This document shows, one piece after another, positions 25,866-34,368 of a stretch of DNA of 64,000 bases. A model generated the notes under the pieces. The model saw only the letters and a program-made list of their open reading frames with translations. It had not been told where the DNA came from and did not search any database. Numbering within the stretch: the stretch's first letter is position 1; each line of letters opens with the position of its first letter. Source of the DNA: Christensenella sp. UBA1214 (GTDB taxonomy: Bacteria > Bacillota > Clostridia > Christensenellales > CAG-138); assembly GCA_002309375.1 (NCBI GenBank), contig DBXK01000012.1, forward strand, positions 81,732-145,731. Reading direction: 5' to 3'. The position numbers were made by a program, and so were the translations under genes.

Positions 25866-25935
25866 TCACTGCCGAGAAAACGGCATTGGCTGATTATGCG
25901 GTTCAGTGCTGCAGTCAGAGCCTTGGGGGTAACTG

Positions 25936-26613
25936 ATGAGCGAAAAAAAGACGGACAAACAAAAAAGACCCGCATCGATGGGCTTTTATAACCGTGTAGT
26001 CAAACGGACGGCCGATCTGCTGATCTCCCTGATCGCTCTTATCATTCTAAGCCCGACCATCCTTATTGCGGCGATCCTTGTGAAGCTGACCTCAAAAGGT
26101 CCGGTGATATTCAAACAGAAGCGCATCGGCAGAGGAGCACGGGAGTTCACGATCTATAAATTCAGGACGATGTATGTGAACAGCGAACACACCGGTTCGG
26201 GCGTTTACAGCGACGATAACGATCCGCGCATGACCAAGGTCGGGAAACTCCTGAGAAAGACTTCCATCGACGAGCTCCCTCAGCTTGTGAACATCCTGAA
26301 AGGCGATATGTCGCTGATCGGGCCGCGTCCGCCGCTGACGTATCATCCCTGGCCTGTATCGGAGTATTCCGAAGAGCAGCTCCGCATGTTTGAAGTCCGT
26401 CCCGGCATCACCGGCTGGGCGCAGACACATGGCCGGAAGGATGTTGAATGGAATAAACGTATCAAGCTGAATATCTGGTATGTGGATCATGTTTCCTTCA
26501 TGCTGGATCTTCGAATATTTTTCATTACGATCGGCAAGGTTTTTACCAATGCCGACAACGAGAATAAAGGCGCGACTGTCACGGAAGAAGAAAAGGACGA
26601 GGCCGAAGCCTGA
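25936..26613 (+). CDS. Initiating sugar transferase (polyprenyl-phosphate phosphoglycosyl transferase)
   Basis: A 225-residue monotopic enzyme that moves a sugar phosphate from a nucleotide sugar to undecaprenyl phosphate, the first step of repeat-unit assembly. It has a membrane helix (about 29-50), then FKQKRIGRGAREFTIYKFRTM, DELPQLVNILKGDMSLIGPRPPL and RPGITGWAQ, the family hallmarks with the catalytic Asp-Glu pair in SIDELPQ. The acidic tail after residue 205 is longer than usual. Preceded by GGGGGT at a good distance. The sugar donor cannot be read with certainty. Confidence 0.93.
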   Translation: MSEKKTDKQKRPASMGFYNRVVKRTADLLISLIALIILSPTILIAAILVKLTSKGPVIFKQKRIGRGAREFTIYKFRTMYVNSEHTGSGVYSDDNDPRMTKVGKLLRKTSIDELPQLVNILKGDMSLIGPRPPLTYHPWPVSEYSEEQLRMFEVRPGITGWAQTHGRKDVEWNKRIKLNIWYVDHVSFMLDLRIFFITIGKVFTNADNENKGATVTEEEKDEAEA

Positions 26614-26634
26614 AAACATACAGGAGAGATTCCT

Positions 26635-27465
26635 ATGCTTAAACTGATGTTTATCACAAATAACCCGAAAACTGCAATGAGCGCTGAAGCAGCGGGGGTA
26701 GACCGCATCTTTGTTGACATGGAGTACATCGGCAAGGACGAGCGGCAGAAAGGCCTGAATACGGTGATGTCTCACCATACGATCGAGGACGTTGCCGCTG
26801 TAAGGAAGGCTGTCAAAAAGGCTGAGCTGCTGGTCCGGGTGAACCCGATCCATGAAGCGACTTCCGACTATACGTCTTCGGAGGAAGAGATAAACGCCGC
26901 GATCGAAGCCGGCGCGGATATCGTGATGCTGCCGTATTTCAAAACCATCGATGAAGTCCGGCGCTTCATCGGGATCGTGAATGGCAGAGCGAAAGCTATG
27001 CTCCTTCTCGAAACTGAATCGGCGATGCAAAACGTGGACAGGATCCTTGAAATCGAGGGCATCGACGAGATCCATATCGGCCTCAACGATTTGAGCATCG
27101 ATCTCGGGAAAAAGTTTATGTTCGAGCTTCTTGCCGACGGCACCGTTGAGAAGCTCTGCCTTAAATTCCGCAAAAAGGGCATCCCGTACGGTTTCGGCGG
27201 CATTGCTTCGATCGGCAACGGCGCCGTTCCCGCCGAATACATTATCAAGGAGCATTACCGCCTCGGTTCGCGCGCGGCGATCCTTTCGAGAAGCTTCTGC
27301 AATACCGCCATGATAACCGACGAGGATATAATCAAGAGGGCTCTGCGCAAGGGCGTTGCGGAGATCCGCGAGCTTGAGGGTGAATGCGAAAAGCACAGCC
27401 GTTTCTTCTTTGAAAACGAGAGGAAGTTTATCTACCTTGTGGATCGGATCAGCAGGGGAGAATAA
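26635..27465 (+). CDS. HpcH/HpaI-type aldolase (citrate lyase beta family)
   Basis: A 276-residue TIM-barrel enzyme. The metal-binding and catalytic features of the family are visible: DRIFVDMEYIG near the start, VRVNP (about 64), DIVMLPYFKT (about 95), LLLETESAMQNVD (metal Glu, about 125) and IHIGLNDLSIDLG (about 146). The family joins or splits pyruvate or another enolate and an aldehyde in a metal-dependent manner. In a polysaccharide operon it may make a hydroxy-keto acid for a non-sugar substituent, especially as a 2-hydroxyacid dehydrogenase follows two bases downstream. The substrate is unknown. Good SD (GGAGAG). Confidence 0.8.
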   Translation: MLKLMFITNNPKTAMSAEAAGVDRIFVDMEYIGKDERQKGLNTVMSHHTIEDVAAVRKAVKKAELLVRVNPIHEATSDYTSSEEEINAAIEAGADIVMLPYFKTIDEVRRFIGIVNGRAKAMLLLETESAMQNVDRILEIEGIDEIHIGLNDLSIDLGKKFMFELLADGTVEKLCLKFRKKGIPYGFGGIASIGNGAVPAEYIIKEHYRLGSRAAILSRSFCNTAMITDEDIIKRALRKGVAEIRELEGECEKHSRFFFENERKFIYLVDRISRGE

Positions 27466-27467
27466 TT

Positions 27468-28388
27468 ATGAACCTTCTGATCACAGGCGCATGGCAGGGC
27501 GCGAAAGAGCATCTGCCGGAAATCGAAGCTCTCGGCCACTCCGTTGTTTTCATGCAAATGGAGAAGGATGAGCTTCCCTGTGATCCGAAATGGGTCGAAG
27601 GCGTTGTCTGCAACGGCCTTTTCCTGCATCACCCGATCTCCGTATTCCCGAACCTTAGGTTCATCCAGCTCACCAGCGCCGGTTACGATCGTGTGGACAT
27701 GGATTACGTCCGTGCCCACAGCATAGAGATCAAAAACGCAAGAGGCGTTTACAGCATCCCAATGGCGGAATTTGCAGTTTCCGGCGTGCTGCAGCTTTAT
27801 AAACAAGCGCGGTTCTTTTATGATAACCAGAAGACGCACAGATGGGAGAAGCATCGCGGACTGATGGAACTGCACGGCAAAACAGTCGTGATCGTCGGCT
27901 GCGGAAGCGTCGGAACGGAGTGCGCAAAGCGCTTCGGCGCTTTCGGCTGCAGGATCGTCGGCATTGATATCATCCAAAGAGCTGACGAGGCATATGAACG
28001 CATCCTGCCGCTCGAAAAGCTCGACGAGCTGCTGCCTTCTGCGGATATCCTGGTTCTGACCGTCCCGCTCACGCAGCAGACCGAAAACCTGATCGACCGC
28101 CGTCGGCTCGGGCTGCTGCCGGCAAGAGCTGTCGTCGTCAATATCGCCCGCGGAAAGATCGCCGATGAAACCGCGATCGCCGATCTCCTCACGGAGGGTC
28201 GACTTGCCGGCGCGGTAATCGACGTTTTCGGGAACGAACCGCTTCCGGCGGATTCGCCCCTGTGGGATGCACCCAACCTGATCGCAACCCCGCATAACAG
28301 CTTTGTCGGGGAAGGGAATGCACATCGATTGAATATGTGCATTATTAAAACGGTTGTTGAGGGAGATTGTTGCAATGATAGGCATTAA
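27468..28388 (+). CDS. D-2-hydroxyacid dehydrogenase (NAD-dependent)
   Basis: A 306-residue Rossmann enzyme that interconverts 2-keto acids and D-2-hydroxy acids. It shows IVGCGSVGTECAKRFGAFG for NAD binding (about 143-161), TVPLTQQTENLID, VNIARGKI with the catalytic Arg, VFGNEPLP with the Glu, and TPHNSF with the catalytic His. Slightly short for the family (310-330). It begins two bases after the aldolase gene, so the aldolase product may be its substrate. The gene end overlaps the first ATP-grasp gene by 14 bases. A sharp drop in GC content begins here. Confidence 0.85.
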   Translation: MNLLITGAWQGAKEHLPEIEALGHSVVFMQMEKDELPCDPKWVEGVVCNGLFLHHPISVFPNLRFIQLTSAGYDRVDMDYVRAHSIEIKNARGVYSIPMAEFAVSGVLQLYKQARFFYDNQKTHRWEKHRGLMELHGKTVVIVGCGSVGTECAKRFGAFGCRIVGIDIIQRADEAYERILPLEKLDELLPSADILVLTVPLTQQTENLIDRRRLGLLPARAVVVNIARGKIADETAIADLLTEGRLAGAVIDVFGNEPLPADSPLWDAPNLIATPHNSFVGEGNAHRLNMCIIKTVVEGDCCNDRH

Positions 28389-29460
28389 AGGAATCATATC
28401 AGGTTCTATTAATAGGATAAGCGAGAATCATTTGCGAAATGTTCATAGCAGAATGGCTTTAGCGAGCTTGAATGAACACGGGAAACAATGCCGTCTGACA
28501 AAAGAAGAGAATGATGCCATTAGTTGCCTTTGGAAGCAAATCGGTTATAGAGACAGAAATGAATGGCATCGCCTTTATAAAGCCGTGAACAGTTTTGACG
28601 CACGATATGTACCGAATGACGTCTACGGCTTAGAACTTTTGCCGAGACTGAATTCAACGAAACTATTGGCTGCATGGGATGATAAAGCTTATTACCAAAG
28701 ATTCTTTCCCTATATAAGGCAACCTTCCACTGTTGCATTTGTCATTGACGGTGCTTTTTATGATAAAAAGTATTCTGCTGTAGATGTTAGTTCTGTATCT
28801 ATGATGCTTATAGACAGCTACGACAGGGTTATTATAAAACCATCTTACGGATTGGAAGGACGAGGAGTAGAGCTCGTTGAGACTAAAGAACATGACTGTT
28901 CTTCTTTAAAAGAAAAACTCTTATCATATGGAAGGAACTATGTTGTTCAGGAAGTCATCAGGCAGCATAAATCATTAGCTGTTTATAATAATAGTTCTGT
29001 TAATCCGATTCGAATAATGACATTAAGAATGAATGGTGTTATCCACTACCTTCATTCGACACTTCGGTTTGGTATTCCAGGTTCAAATACTGATATAAGT
29101 TTTATCGGCAAAAAAGAAATTGCAAGAGTTTGTGCAGTAAGCAATCAAGGAGATGTATCGAAGGTTTGGTTTGATACAGATGGGAAAAAGCATTCAATAT
29201 CGGACTTGAGGGTTTATGAACAAGAAAGGATTCCCGGATTTGGGAAAATAATTGATATAGCGACATCCGTACACGAAGGCCTTCAACATTTTGACTTAGT
29301 AGGTTGCGATTTCACGATTGACCAACATGAGGAGCCAATACTGATTGAATACAATGTATTCTGGCCCGGTATTATTTTCCCTCAGTACTGCCATGGTCCT
29401 CTGTTCGGCGAATTAACAGATGAATTAATCTCATACCTTGAGAATAAGCCAAAGAAATGA
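28375..29460 (+). CDS. Sugar-transfer-associated ATP-grasp protein, first copy
   Basis: 361 residues. The C-terminal two thirds show an ATP-grasp fold like that of the family found with sugar transferases: VIIKPSYGLEGRGVELV for nucleotide binding (about 158-175), VVQEVIRQH, NPIRIMTLR, HFDLVGCDFTID and EPILIEYNVFWPG, where Glu and Asn bind Mg. Such enzymes activate a carboxylate as acyl phosphate for attack by an amine or hydroxyl. The N-terminal 95 residues are specific to this subfamily. I use ATG 28375 (SD GAGGGA) over the TTG at 28354. It is AT-rich compared with the genes before it. Substrate unknown. Confidence 0.75.
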   Translation: MIGIKGIISGSINRISENHLRNVHSRMALASLNEHGKQCRLTKEENDAISCLWKQIGYRDRNEWHRLYKAVNSFDARYVPNDVYGLELLPRLNSTKLLAAWDDKAYYQRFFPYIRQPSTVAFVIDGAFYDKKYSAVDVSSVSMMLIDSYDRVIIKPSYGLEGRGVELVETKEHDCSSLKEKLLSYGRNYVVQEVIRQHKSLAVYNNSSVNPIRIMTLRMNGVIHYLHSTLRFGIPGSNTDISFIGKKEIARVCAVSNQGDVSKVWFDTDGKKHSISDLRVYEQERIPGFGKIIDIATSVHEGLQHFDLVGCDFTIDQHEEPILIEYNVFWPGIIFPQYCHGPLFGELTDELISYLENKPKK

Positions 29461-29489
29461 TTTAGATGTGACTTCGGGAGAACGAGAGA

Positions 29490-30470
29490 ATGCAACTTTC
29501 TGATATTACAAAAATCAAAGGTTATTATGATGATTTAATCAAAGCAGGAGACGGTTTGCTTCTGGAAAAGCATATCGGCGCTCAAGCTTTCACAATTAAG
29601 GCAATTATCAGTTTCGTAGTCTACGGAACCAGCTTTTCAGAGTTTGCCGGTTACGGATTCTATGGTAAAAAACGTAAAGAAAAAAGAAACTATATGACCA
29701 GACGGCATATGTTTCGTTTTTTTGATAAATACAACCCTGTGGAGTTCAGAAACAGAATTGGCGACAAATCACTGGCAGCACAGTATTATTCTGATTTCAT
29801 GAAAAGGGAACAGTATGTGAAGAATGAAGGCTATGAAAAGTTCATTGAATTTTCATCACGCTATCGAGAGTTGTTTATAAAAAAAGCAGTTGGATGGGGT
29901 GGCGAAGGCGCAAGAATTGAGAAAATTGAGTGCGCTGATGATGCCAGACATGTTTGGGAGACTCTCACTGACGAGGTTGTTGTTGAACCTGTGATTAAGA
30001 ATCATGACGCCTTAAAAGAAGTGTACCCTGAATCTCTGAACACTATTAAACTAACGGTACTGCAAACAAAGAGTCAACCGGTTGTTGTAACCGCGATTAT
30101 TCGCTTCGGTAATAACACAATAGTTGACAATGTACATTCCGGAGGAATGGCTGCAGGCATCAATGTTGGATCAGGACTTATTGAAACACCGGCAACGGAT
30201 AAGCATTTTACAGAGTATAAGAATCATCCGATAACCAACAAAGCCATTTTGGGTATGACAATTCCGAAGTGGAACGAAATCAAAGAGCTTGCTATAGACG
30301 CTTCAAGAGTAACCCCTCAATTGCGTTATACTTCATGGGACATTGCTTTGACAAACGAAGGCCCTGTAATGATTGAAGGAAACTGGGACGCAGAGTTTTA
30401 TATGGAACAAAGGCTGTATAACAGGGGACATAGAAAACTGTTTACAGGTATTCTGGAAGGAAGAGTATGA
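29490..30470 (+). CDS. Sugar-transfer-associated ATP-grasp protein, second copy
   Basis: 326 residues of the same general family as the preceding gene, though too divergent for a recent duplication. It shows LFIKKAVGWGGEGARIE (nucleotide site, about 130-146), VVEPVIKNH, LNTIKLTVLQ, SGGMAAGINVGSG, SWDIALTNEGPVMIEGNWDAEF with the Mg ligands. The first 60 residues are helical. GAGAACGAGAGA precedes the ATG. The stop overlaps the next gene by four bases. Two distinct ATP-grasp ligases and an asparagine-synthetase-like enzyme in a row suggest stepwise building of an amide- or ester-linked group on the polymer; this is inference. Confidence 0.75.
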   Translation: MQLSDITKIKGYYDDLIKAGDGLLLEKHIGAQAFTIKAIISFVVYGTSFSEFAGYGFYGKKRKEKRNYMTRRHMFRFFDKYNPVEFRNRIGDKSLAAQYYSDFMKREQYVKNEGYEKFIEFSSRYRELFIKKAVGWGGEGARIEKIECADDARHVWETLTDEVVVEPVIKNHDALKEVYPESLNTIKLTVLQTKSQPVVVTAIIRFGNNTIVDNVHSGGMAAGINVGSGLIETPATDKHFTEYKNHPITNKAILGMTIPKWNEIKELAIDASRVTPQLRYTSWDIALTNEGPVMIEGNWDAEFYMEQRLYNRGHRKLFTGILEGRV

Positions 30471-32017
30471 CCGATTGGAGCCAGAGTTTATATACCTTTG
30501 GATATCTGCTCACTGATGATGAGGAGACGGCTTTGGGTTGCCTTCCAATCCTGCTTGATTGGCAAACGGAGCATATTTGCAAGTATACTCTGTTTGTACA
30601 TCCTGAACAGAAGTATCATATCCACTCTGCATCAGATTGCGTTTATTTGCTGGTCGGACATGCATATGATCCTTTTTCAATGATATCTGATGAGCGCATT
30701 ATTCTTGAACATCTTGCTTCTATGAAATCGGAGTCGGAAGAGTATCAGAACAGCTTCGATCAATTGACAGGTGTTTTTTTCTACGCGATTATACGTAATA
30801 ATGCTATTGATGCCACTTGTGATTGCGCTGGGATGCTTGGGGCTAATTATGCATTGATAAACGGAAAAACATGCTTTTCTGCATATAGTCAGATGATTGC
30901 GGAAATATATAGCCTTAAAGAAGATCCGTACGTAACAAAGCTTAAAAAATCAAAGCTGTTTCACTGGTATGGGTGGTATCTTCCGGCAGACTCGACCTCA
31001 TACGCCGAAGTAAAACGCATAGTCCCCAATACTGAGGTTAGAATCACGGATGAAGTCCAAATCCGTAGGTTCTATCCGCGTAAGGCATATTCTGAAGTCG
31101 ATAGTGAAACTTATAATACTCAAGTTAAAACGATCAGCAGGATTATGAATAATAACATGCGGCTGATTGCGCAAAAATGGGATCGCCCTTCGATCTCACT
31201 TACTGGAGGAACCGACAGTAAAACAACACTGGCATGCGCAAAAGATGTTCAAGACAAATTCGCGTATTTCAGCTATATTTCGCTGCCACGTGAAGAAGTC
31301 GATGCGCTTGCAGCTCGTAAGATTTGCGAGGCATTGGAACTTCAACACCGGATTTTCAGCATAGACACAAATCCTAAGAAGTATCCGGACTATGATGATG
31401 TATCTGCTTTGCTTGAACGTCATTATGAGTTTTTAGGCAAGGCAAACTCAAACGATATTTGTAAAAGGATCGTACTAAAAGAACAATTCGAATACGATGT
31501 AGAGGTGAAATCCTGGGTATCGGAAGTAGCACGTGCAAGCCGCTATAGAAGATATGGTAAAAAAAGATTCCCGAAAAAGATTCGTGCAAGAATGCTGACA
31601 TCCATGTATAAAGTCTTTATAATAGACCGAGGGAATGCAGTCCGAACTGATAAACGATTCAGAGATTACCTCAACAATACGGGACTAAGGCAGGCAATAA
31701 AGGATACAGGATATCCTTGGACTGAATTCTTTGTTTGGGAGATCGTTTTTGGAGGTTGGGGAGGGCTCGCTCTGACAGGTGAGCACATGCTTACGAATGA
31801 AATAACCGTTCCGTATAACAACCGTGCCTTATTGGACCTTATGCTGCGTACTCCGTTGGAAAAGCGGATGAATGATCAACTGCATAAAGACCTGATCCAT
31901 GTAATGGACATACGAATCGAACAGCTTGGCATTCATGTTGTTAATGGAAATGAAACCAAGCAAAGAGAATTGTTTGAGCGGATTTATTTCCAGATTAACA
32001 ACATCCTACCATGGTGA
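30467..32017 (+). CDS. Asparagine-synthetase-like amide ligase lacking the glutaminase cysteine
   Basis: 516 residues. The C-terminal domain carries the pyrophosphatase loop SLTGGTDSKTTLA (about 244-256) that binds ATP in asparagine synthetases. The N-terminal 200 residues resemble the glutamine amidotransferase domain (DQLTGVFFYAIIRN, LGANYALINGKTCFSAYSQMI), but the protein begins MTDW, so the catalytic Cys2 is missing and ammonia from glutamine is unlikely to be used. It may join an amine to an adenylated carboxylate, as beta-lactam synthetase and lasso cyclases do. It overlaps the second ATP-grasp gene by four bases and is the last gene of an AT-rich block. Family is clear; product unknown. 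Confidence 0.8.
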   Translation: MTDWSQSLYTFGYLLTDDEETALGCLPILLDWQTEHICKYTLFVHPEQKYHIHSASDCVYLLVGHAYDPFSMISDERIILEHLASMKSESEEYQNSFDQLTGVFFYAIIRNNAIDATCDCAGMLGANYALINGKTCFSAYSQMIAEIYSLKEDPYVTKLKKSKLFHWYGWYLPADSTSYAEVKRIVPNTEVRITDEVQIRRFYPRKAYSEVDSETYNTQVKTISRIMNNNMRLIAQKWDRPSISLTGGTDSKTTLACAKDVQDKFAYFSYISLPREEVDALAARKICEALELQHRIFSIDTNPKKYPDYDDVSALLERHYEFLGKANSNDICKRIVLKEQFEYDVEVKSWVSEVARASRYRRYGKKRFPKKIRARMLTSMYKVFIIDRGNAVRTDKRFRDYLNNTGLRQAIKDTGYPWTEFFVWEIVFGGWGGLALTGEHMLTNEITVPYNNRALLDLMLRTPLEKRMNDQLHKDLIHVMDIRIEQLGIHVVNGNETKQRELFERIYFQINNILPW

Positions 32018-32020
32018 CAC

Positions 32021-32074
32021 GTCTCGAACATGAAAAGCAAATATAGCTTCAGAATTAAACGTTGTGTTCGAGAC
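32021..32074 (+). repeat. 10-bp perfect inverted repeat at the end of the AT-rich block
   Basis: GTCTCGAACA (32021-32030) and TGTTCGAGAC (32065-32074) flank 34 bases, in the 90-base gap between the asparagine-synthetase-like gene and the next glycosyltransferase. No T-run follows, so it is not a classic terminator. GC content jumps up just after it. Confidence 0.6.
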
Positions 32075-32107
32075 TGAATTAATAACGAGAGAGACTGGAC
32101 ACTCAAA

Positions 32108-33250
32108 ATGAAGATCCTTTACACCGCAACCGTTCTGTCGCATATCTGCCAGTTCCACCTGCCGCACATGAAAGCGCTGCAGGAAGAGGGCTGGGAGGTC
32201 CACGTTGCCGCGCACGACAATCTTGCGGTCAAGAACGGACTTGCACTCAAATACTGCGATAAGTTCATCGAGATGCCTTTCGACCGCTCGCCGAAGAGCC
32301 CAAGCAATCTTAGGGCGAAGAAACAGCTCAAAAAGCTGCTTGAGGAAGTGCATTACGACGTGATCCTCTGCAATACGCCTATGGGCGGCATTATCACCCG
32401 CCGGGCCGCAAAGAAAACGCGCAGACAGGGGACGAAGGTCATTTACATGGCCCACGGATTCCACTTCTTCAAGGGCGCGCCGAAATCGGGCTGGCTCATC
32501 TACTACCCGATCGAGAAGCACATGGCGAAGCTTTGCGATCTGCTTATCACCGTCAATGAGGAGGATTACGCTCTCGCAAAGGAGCGCTTCGGAAAGCGTA
32601 CGAAAGTCGCCCATATCCACGGCGTTGGCGTCGACGAAGAGCGCTTCCATCCCTCGACGGCGGAGGAGCAAAGAGCAATGCGTAAGGCTGAGGGCCTCGA
32701 CGAAGATGATTTTGTGATCCTCTGCACCGGCGAGCTGAACGAAAACAAGAACCAGAGCACGCTGATCCGCGCGGCGGCCATGGTGCGGGACAGGATCCCG
32801 AAGCTGAAGGTCCTTCTCGCGGGCAACGGTCCGAAAGAGCAGGAGCTGCGCGATCTGACAGCCTCTCTCGGCCTCGGGGAAGTCGTGAAGTTTCTCGACT
32901 ATCGTCCGGATCTCGAGCGCGTCACCCCTGCAGTCGATCTCGTCGTTTCCTGCAGCTTCCGCGAAGGTATGCCGCTGAATATTATCGAAGCGATGCTTTG
33001 CAAAAAGCCCGTTGTCGCTTCGCATAACAGGGGGCATGACGAACTGGTGACGGAAGAAACCGGAGTGTTGATCGATCCGCTTGATGTCGAGGGTTTATGT
33101 TCGAATATAGCCAATCTTGCGGAGAATAAAAAACGGATGAAGATCATGGGCGAAGCTGCATTTGTGCGCGCCCGATATTATTCTGTTGGATATGTAAAGC
33201 AAGAGCTTTGGGGCGTCTTGCTTGATGCTATAAAATTCAAAAGGTTATAA
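32108..33250 (+). CDS. Glycosyltransferase family 4
   Basis: A 380-residue GT-B enzyme that should add a sugar from a nucleotide donor to the lipid-linked repeat unit on the inner membrane face. It has the N-terminal acceptor fold (KILYTATVLSHICQFHLPHMKAL, similar to EpsD/CapM-type transferases), VIYMAHGFHFF (about 115), and a C-terminal donor domain with CTGELNENKNQSTLI, GNGPKEQEL and EGMPLNIIEAM, the E-x7-E motif. The start follows a weak SD (GAGAGA). GC content is again high, unlike the three preceding genes. Sugar specificity cannot be inferred. Confidence 0.87.
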   Translation: MKILYTATVLSHICQFHLPHMKALQEEGWEVHVAAHDNLAVKNGLALKYCDKFIEMPFDRSPKSPSNLRAKKQLKKLLEEVHYDVILCNTPMGGIITRRAAKKTRRQGTKVIYMAHGFHFFKGAPKSGWLIYYPIEKHMAKLCDLLITVNEEDYALAKERFGKRTKVAHIHGVGVDEERFHPSTAEEQRAMRKAEGLDEDDFVILCTGELNENKNQSTLIRAAAMVRDRIPKLKVLLAGNGPKEQELRDLTASLGLGEVVKFLDYRPDLERVTPAVDLVVSCSFREGMPLNIIEAMLCKKPVVASHNRGHDELVTEETGVLIDPLDVEGLCSNIANLAENKKRMKIMGEAAFVRARYYSVGYVKQELWGVLLDAIKFKRL

Positions 33251-33252
33251 CC

Positions 33253-34368
33253 ATGAAGGTTGGCATACTGACACACTATAACGTGTACAATATGGGCGCT
33301 CAGCTGCAGATGATGTCTCTTGAAGCGTACCTAAAAGAGCTTGGGCATGAAGTCTCAATACTCACTTATGAAAAGAATTTCGACTTTTTAGAGGGCGAAA
33401 AGGATCGCAACAGCGCATCATGGAAAGCGCTGCCGTTCTACATTAAGCACTATCTTTTTGAAAAAGGCCCCGGTCTTACGTTGTTTAACTACCGCAAGGT
33501 TAAGGCGATCAATCGTTCATTAGCATCACATAGTTTTGCGCCTTTTGACAAAAGCGGATGCGATGCTGTCATAATCGGCAGCGACGAAGTGTTCAGCATA
33601 GACGTTGGTCTTAACAAAATGATGTTTGGTTATGGCCTTGGCGGCGTCCCGGCTATAGCGTATGCTCCGGCATTCGGAAGGACCACTGAAGACATTCTCA
33701 AAGAGCATGATTGTTGGCAGCTTGTCAGCGATGGACTGAAAAGCATGTTTATGCTATCAGCCCGGGATTCACATACCCGCGATATGATAAAAAACATGGC
33801 AGGACGAGATGTGCCGCTTGTATGTGATCCTGTACTGTTGTATAATGGAAGTGCTTTCGAAGGCACGGTCAAGCCGATAGGCAAGCCCTATTTGCTCGTG
33901 TATTCATATGATTCGAATATGACCGATAAGGACGAGATACGAGCTATCCGCTCTTATGCCGAGAAACACCACATGATTACAGTCTCGGCCGGGACTTACC
34001 ATTCCTGGTGTGACAGGAACATCGTTTGCGGTCCCGTGGAATGGTATCGGTATTTCAAAGAGGCGGAATGTGTGGTGACAGACACATTCCACGGCAGCGT
34101 TGTCGCAATGAAAAACCACTGCAATACCGCTGTATTCATCCGTAAGAGCATCAATGCTTTTAAGCTTGAGTCATTGCTTGATGTGACAGGAATGAACGAA
34201 CGGCGGTTGAGTGCAATTACAGAACAAGAGCTTGAACGAGTCTTGTCTGATTCAATTGATTATACTGAAACAGACAGACGAATTCGTGAACTTGCCGCTC
34301 GAAGCGCCGCTTACCTTACGGATGCCTTGGAACGTTTAAAAAATGGAGAATGCAACAAAGAAAACTGA
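33253..34368 (+). CDS. Polysaccharide pyruvyl transferase family protein
   Basis: A 371-residue protein of the family that forms pyruvate ketals on sugars from phosphoenolpyruvate. It begins KVGILTHYNVYNMGAQLQMMSLEAYLKELGH, with IIGSDEVFS (about 110), YAPAFG, LSARDSHTRDMI, VCDPVLLY and TDTFHGSVVAMKN (about 276-288), all typical. It starts two bases after the glycosyltransferase and its 3' end overlaps the FrhB-like gene by 26 bases. This pair recurs in clostridial and Bacteroides polysaccharide loci. Expected role: adding negative charge to the polymer. Confidence 0.85.
   Translation: MKVGILTHYNVYNMGAQLQMMSLEAYLKELGHEVSILTYEKNFDFLEGEKDRNSASWKALPFYIKHYLFEKGPGLTLFNYRKVKAINRSLASHSFAPFDKSGCDAVIIGSDEVFSIDVGLNKMMFGYGLGGVPAIAYAPAFGRTTEDILKEHDCWQLVSDGLKSMFMLSARDSHTRDMIKNMAGRDVPLVCDPVLLYNGSAFEGTVKPIGKPYLLVYSYDSNMTDKDEIRAIRSYAEKHHMITVSAGTYHSWCDRNIVCGPVEWYRYFKEAECVVTDTFHGSVVAMKNHCNTAVFIRKSINAFKLESLLDVTGMNERRLSAITEQELERVLSDSIDYTETDRRIRELAARSAAYLTDALERLKNGECNKEN

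Noticed and set aside
25866..25935. EAR-type antitermination RNA between the second kinase and the sugar transferase
   Set aside because: The gap is only 70 bases and shows just a 5-bp TGCCG/CGGCA hairpin, too small for that element.
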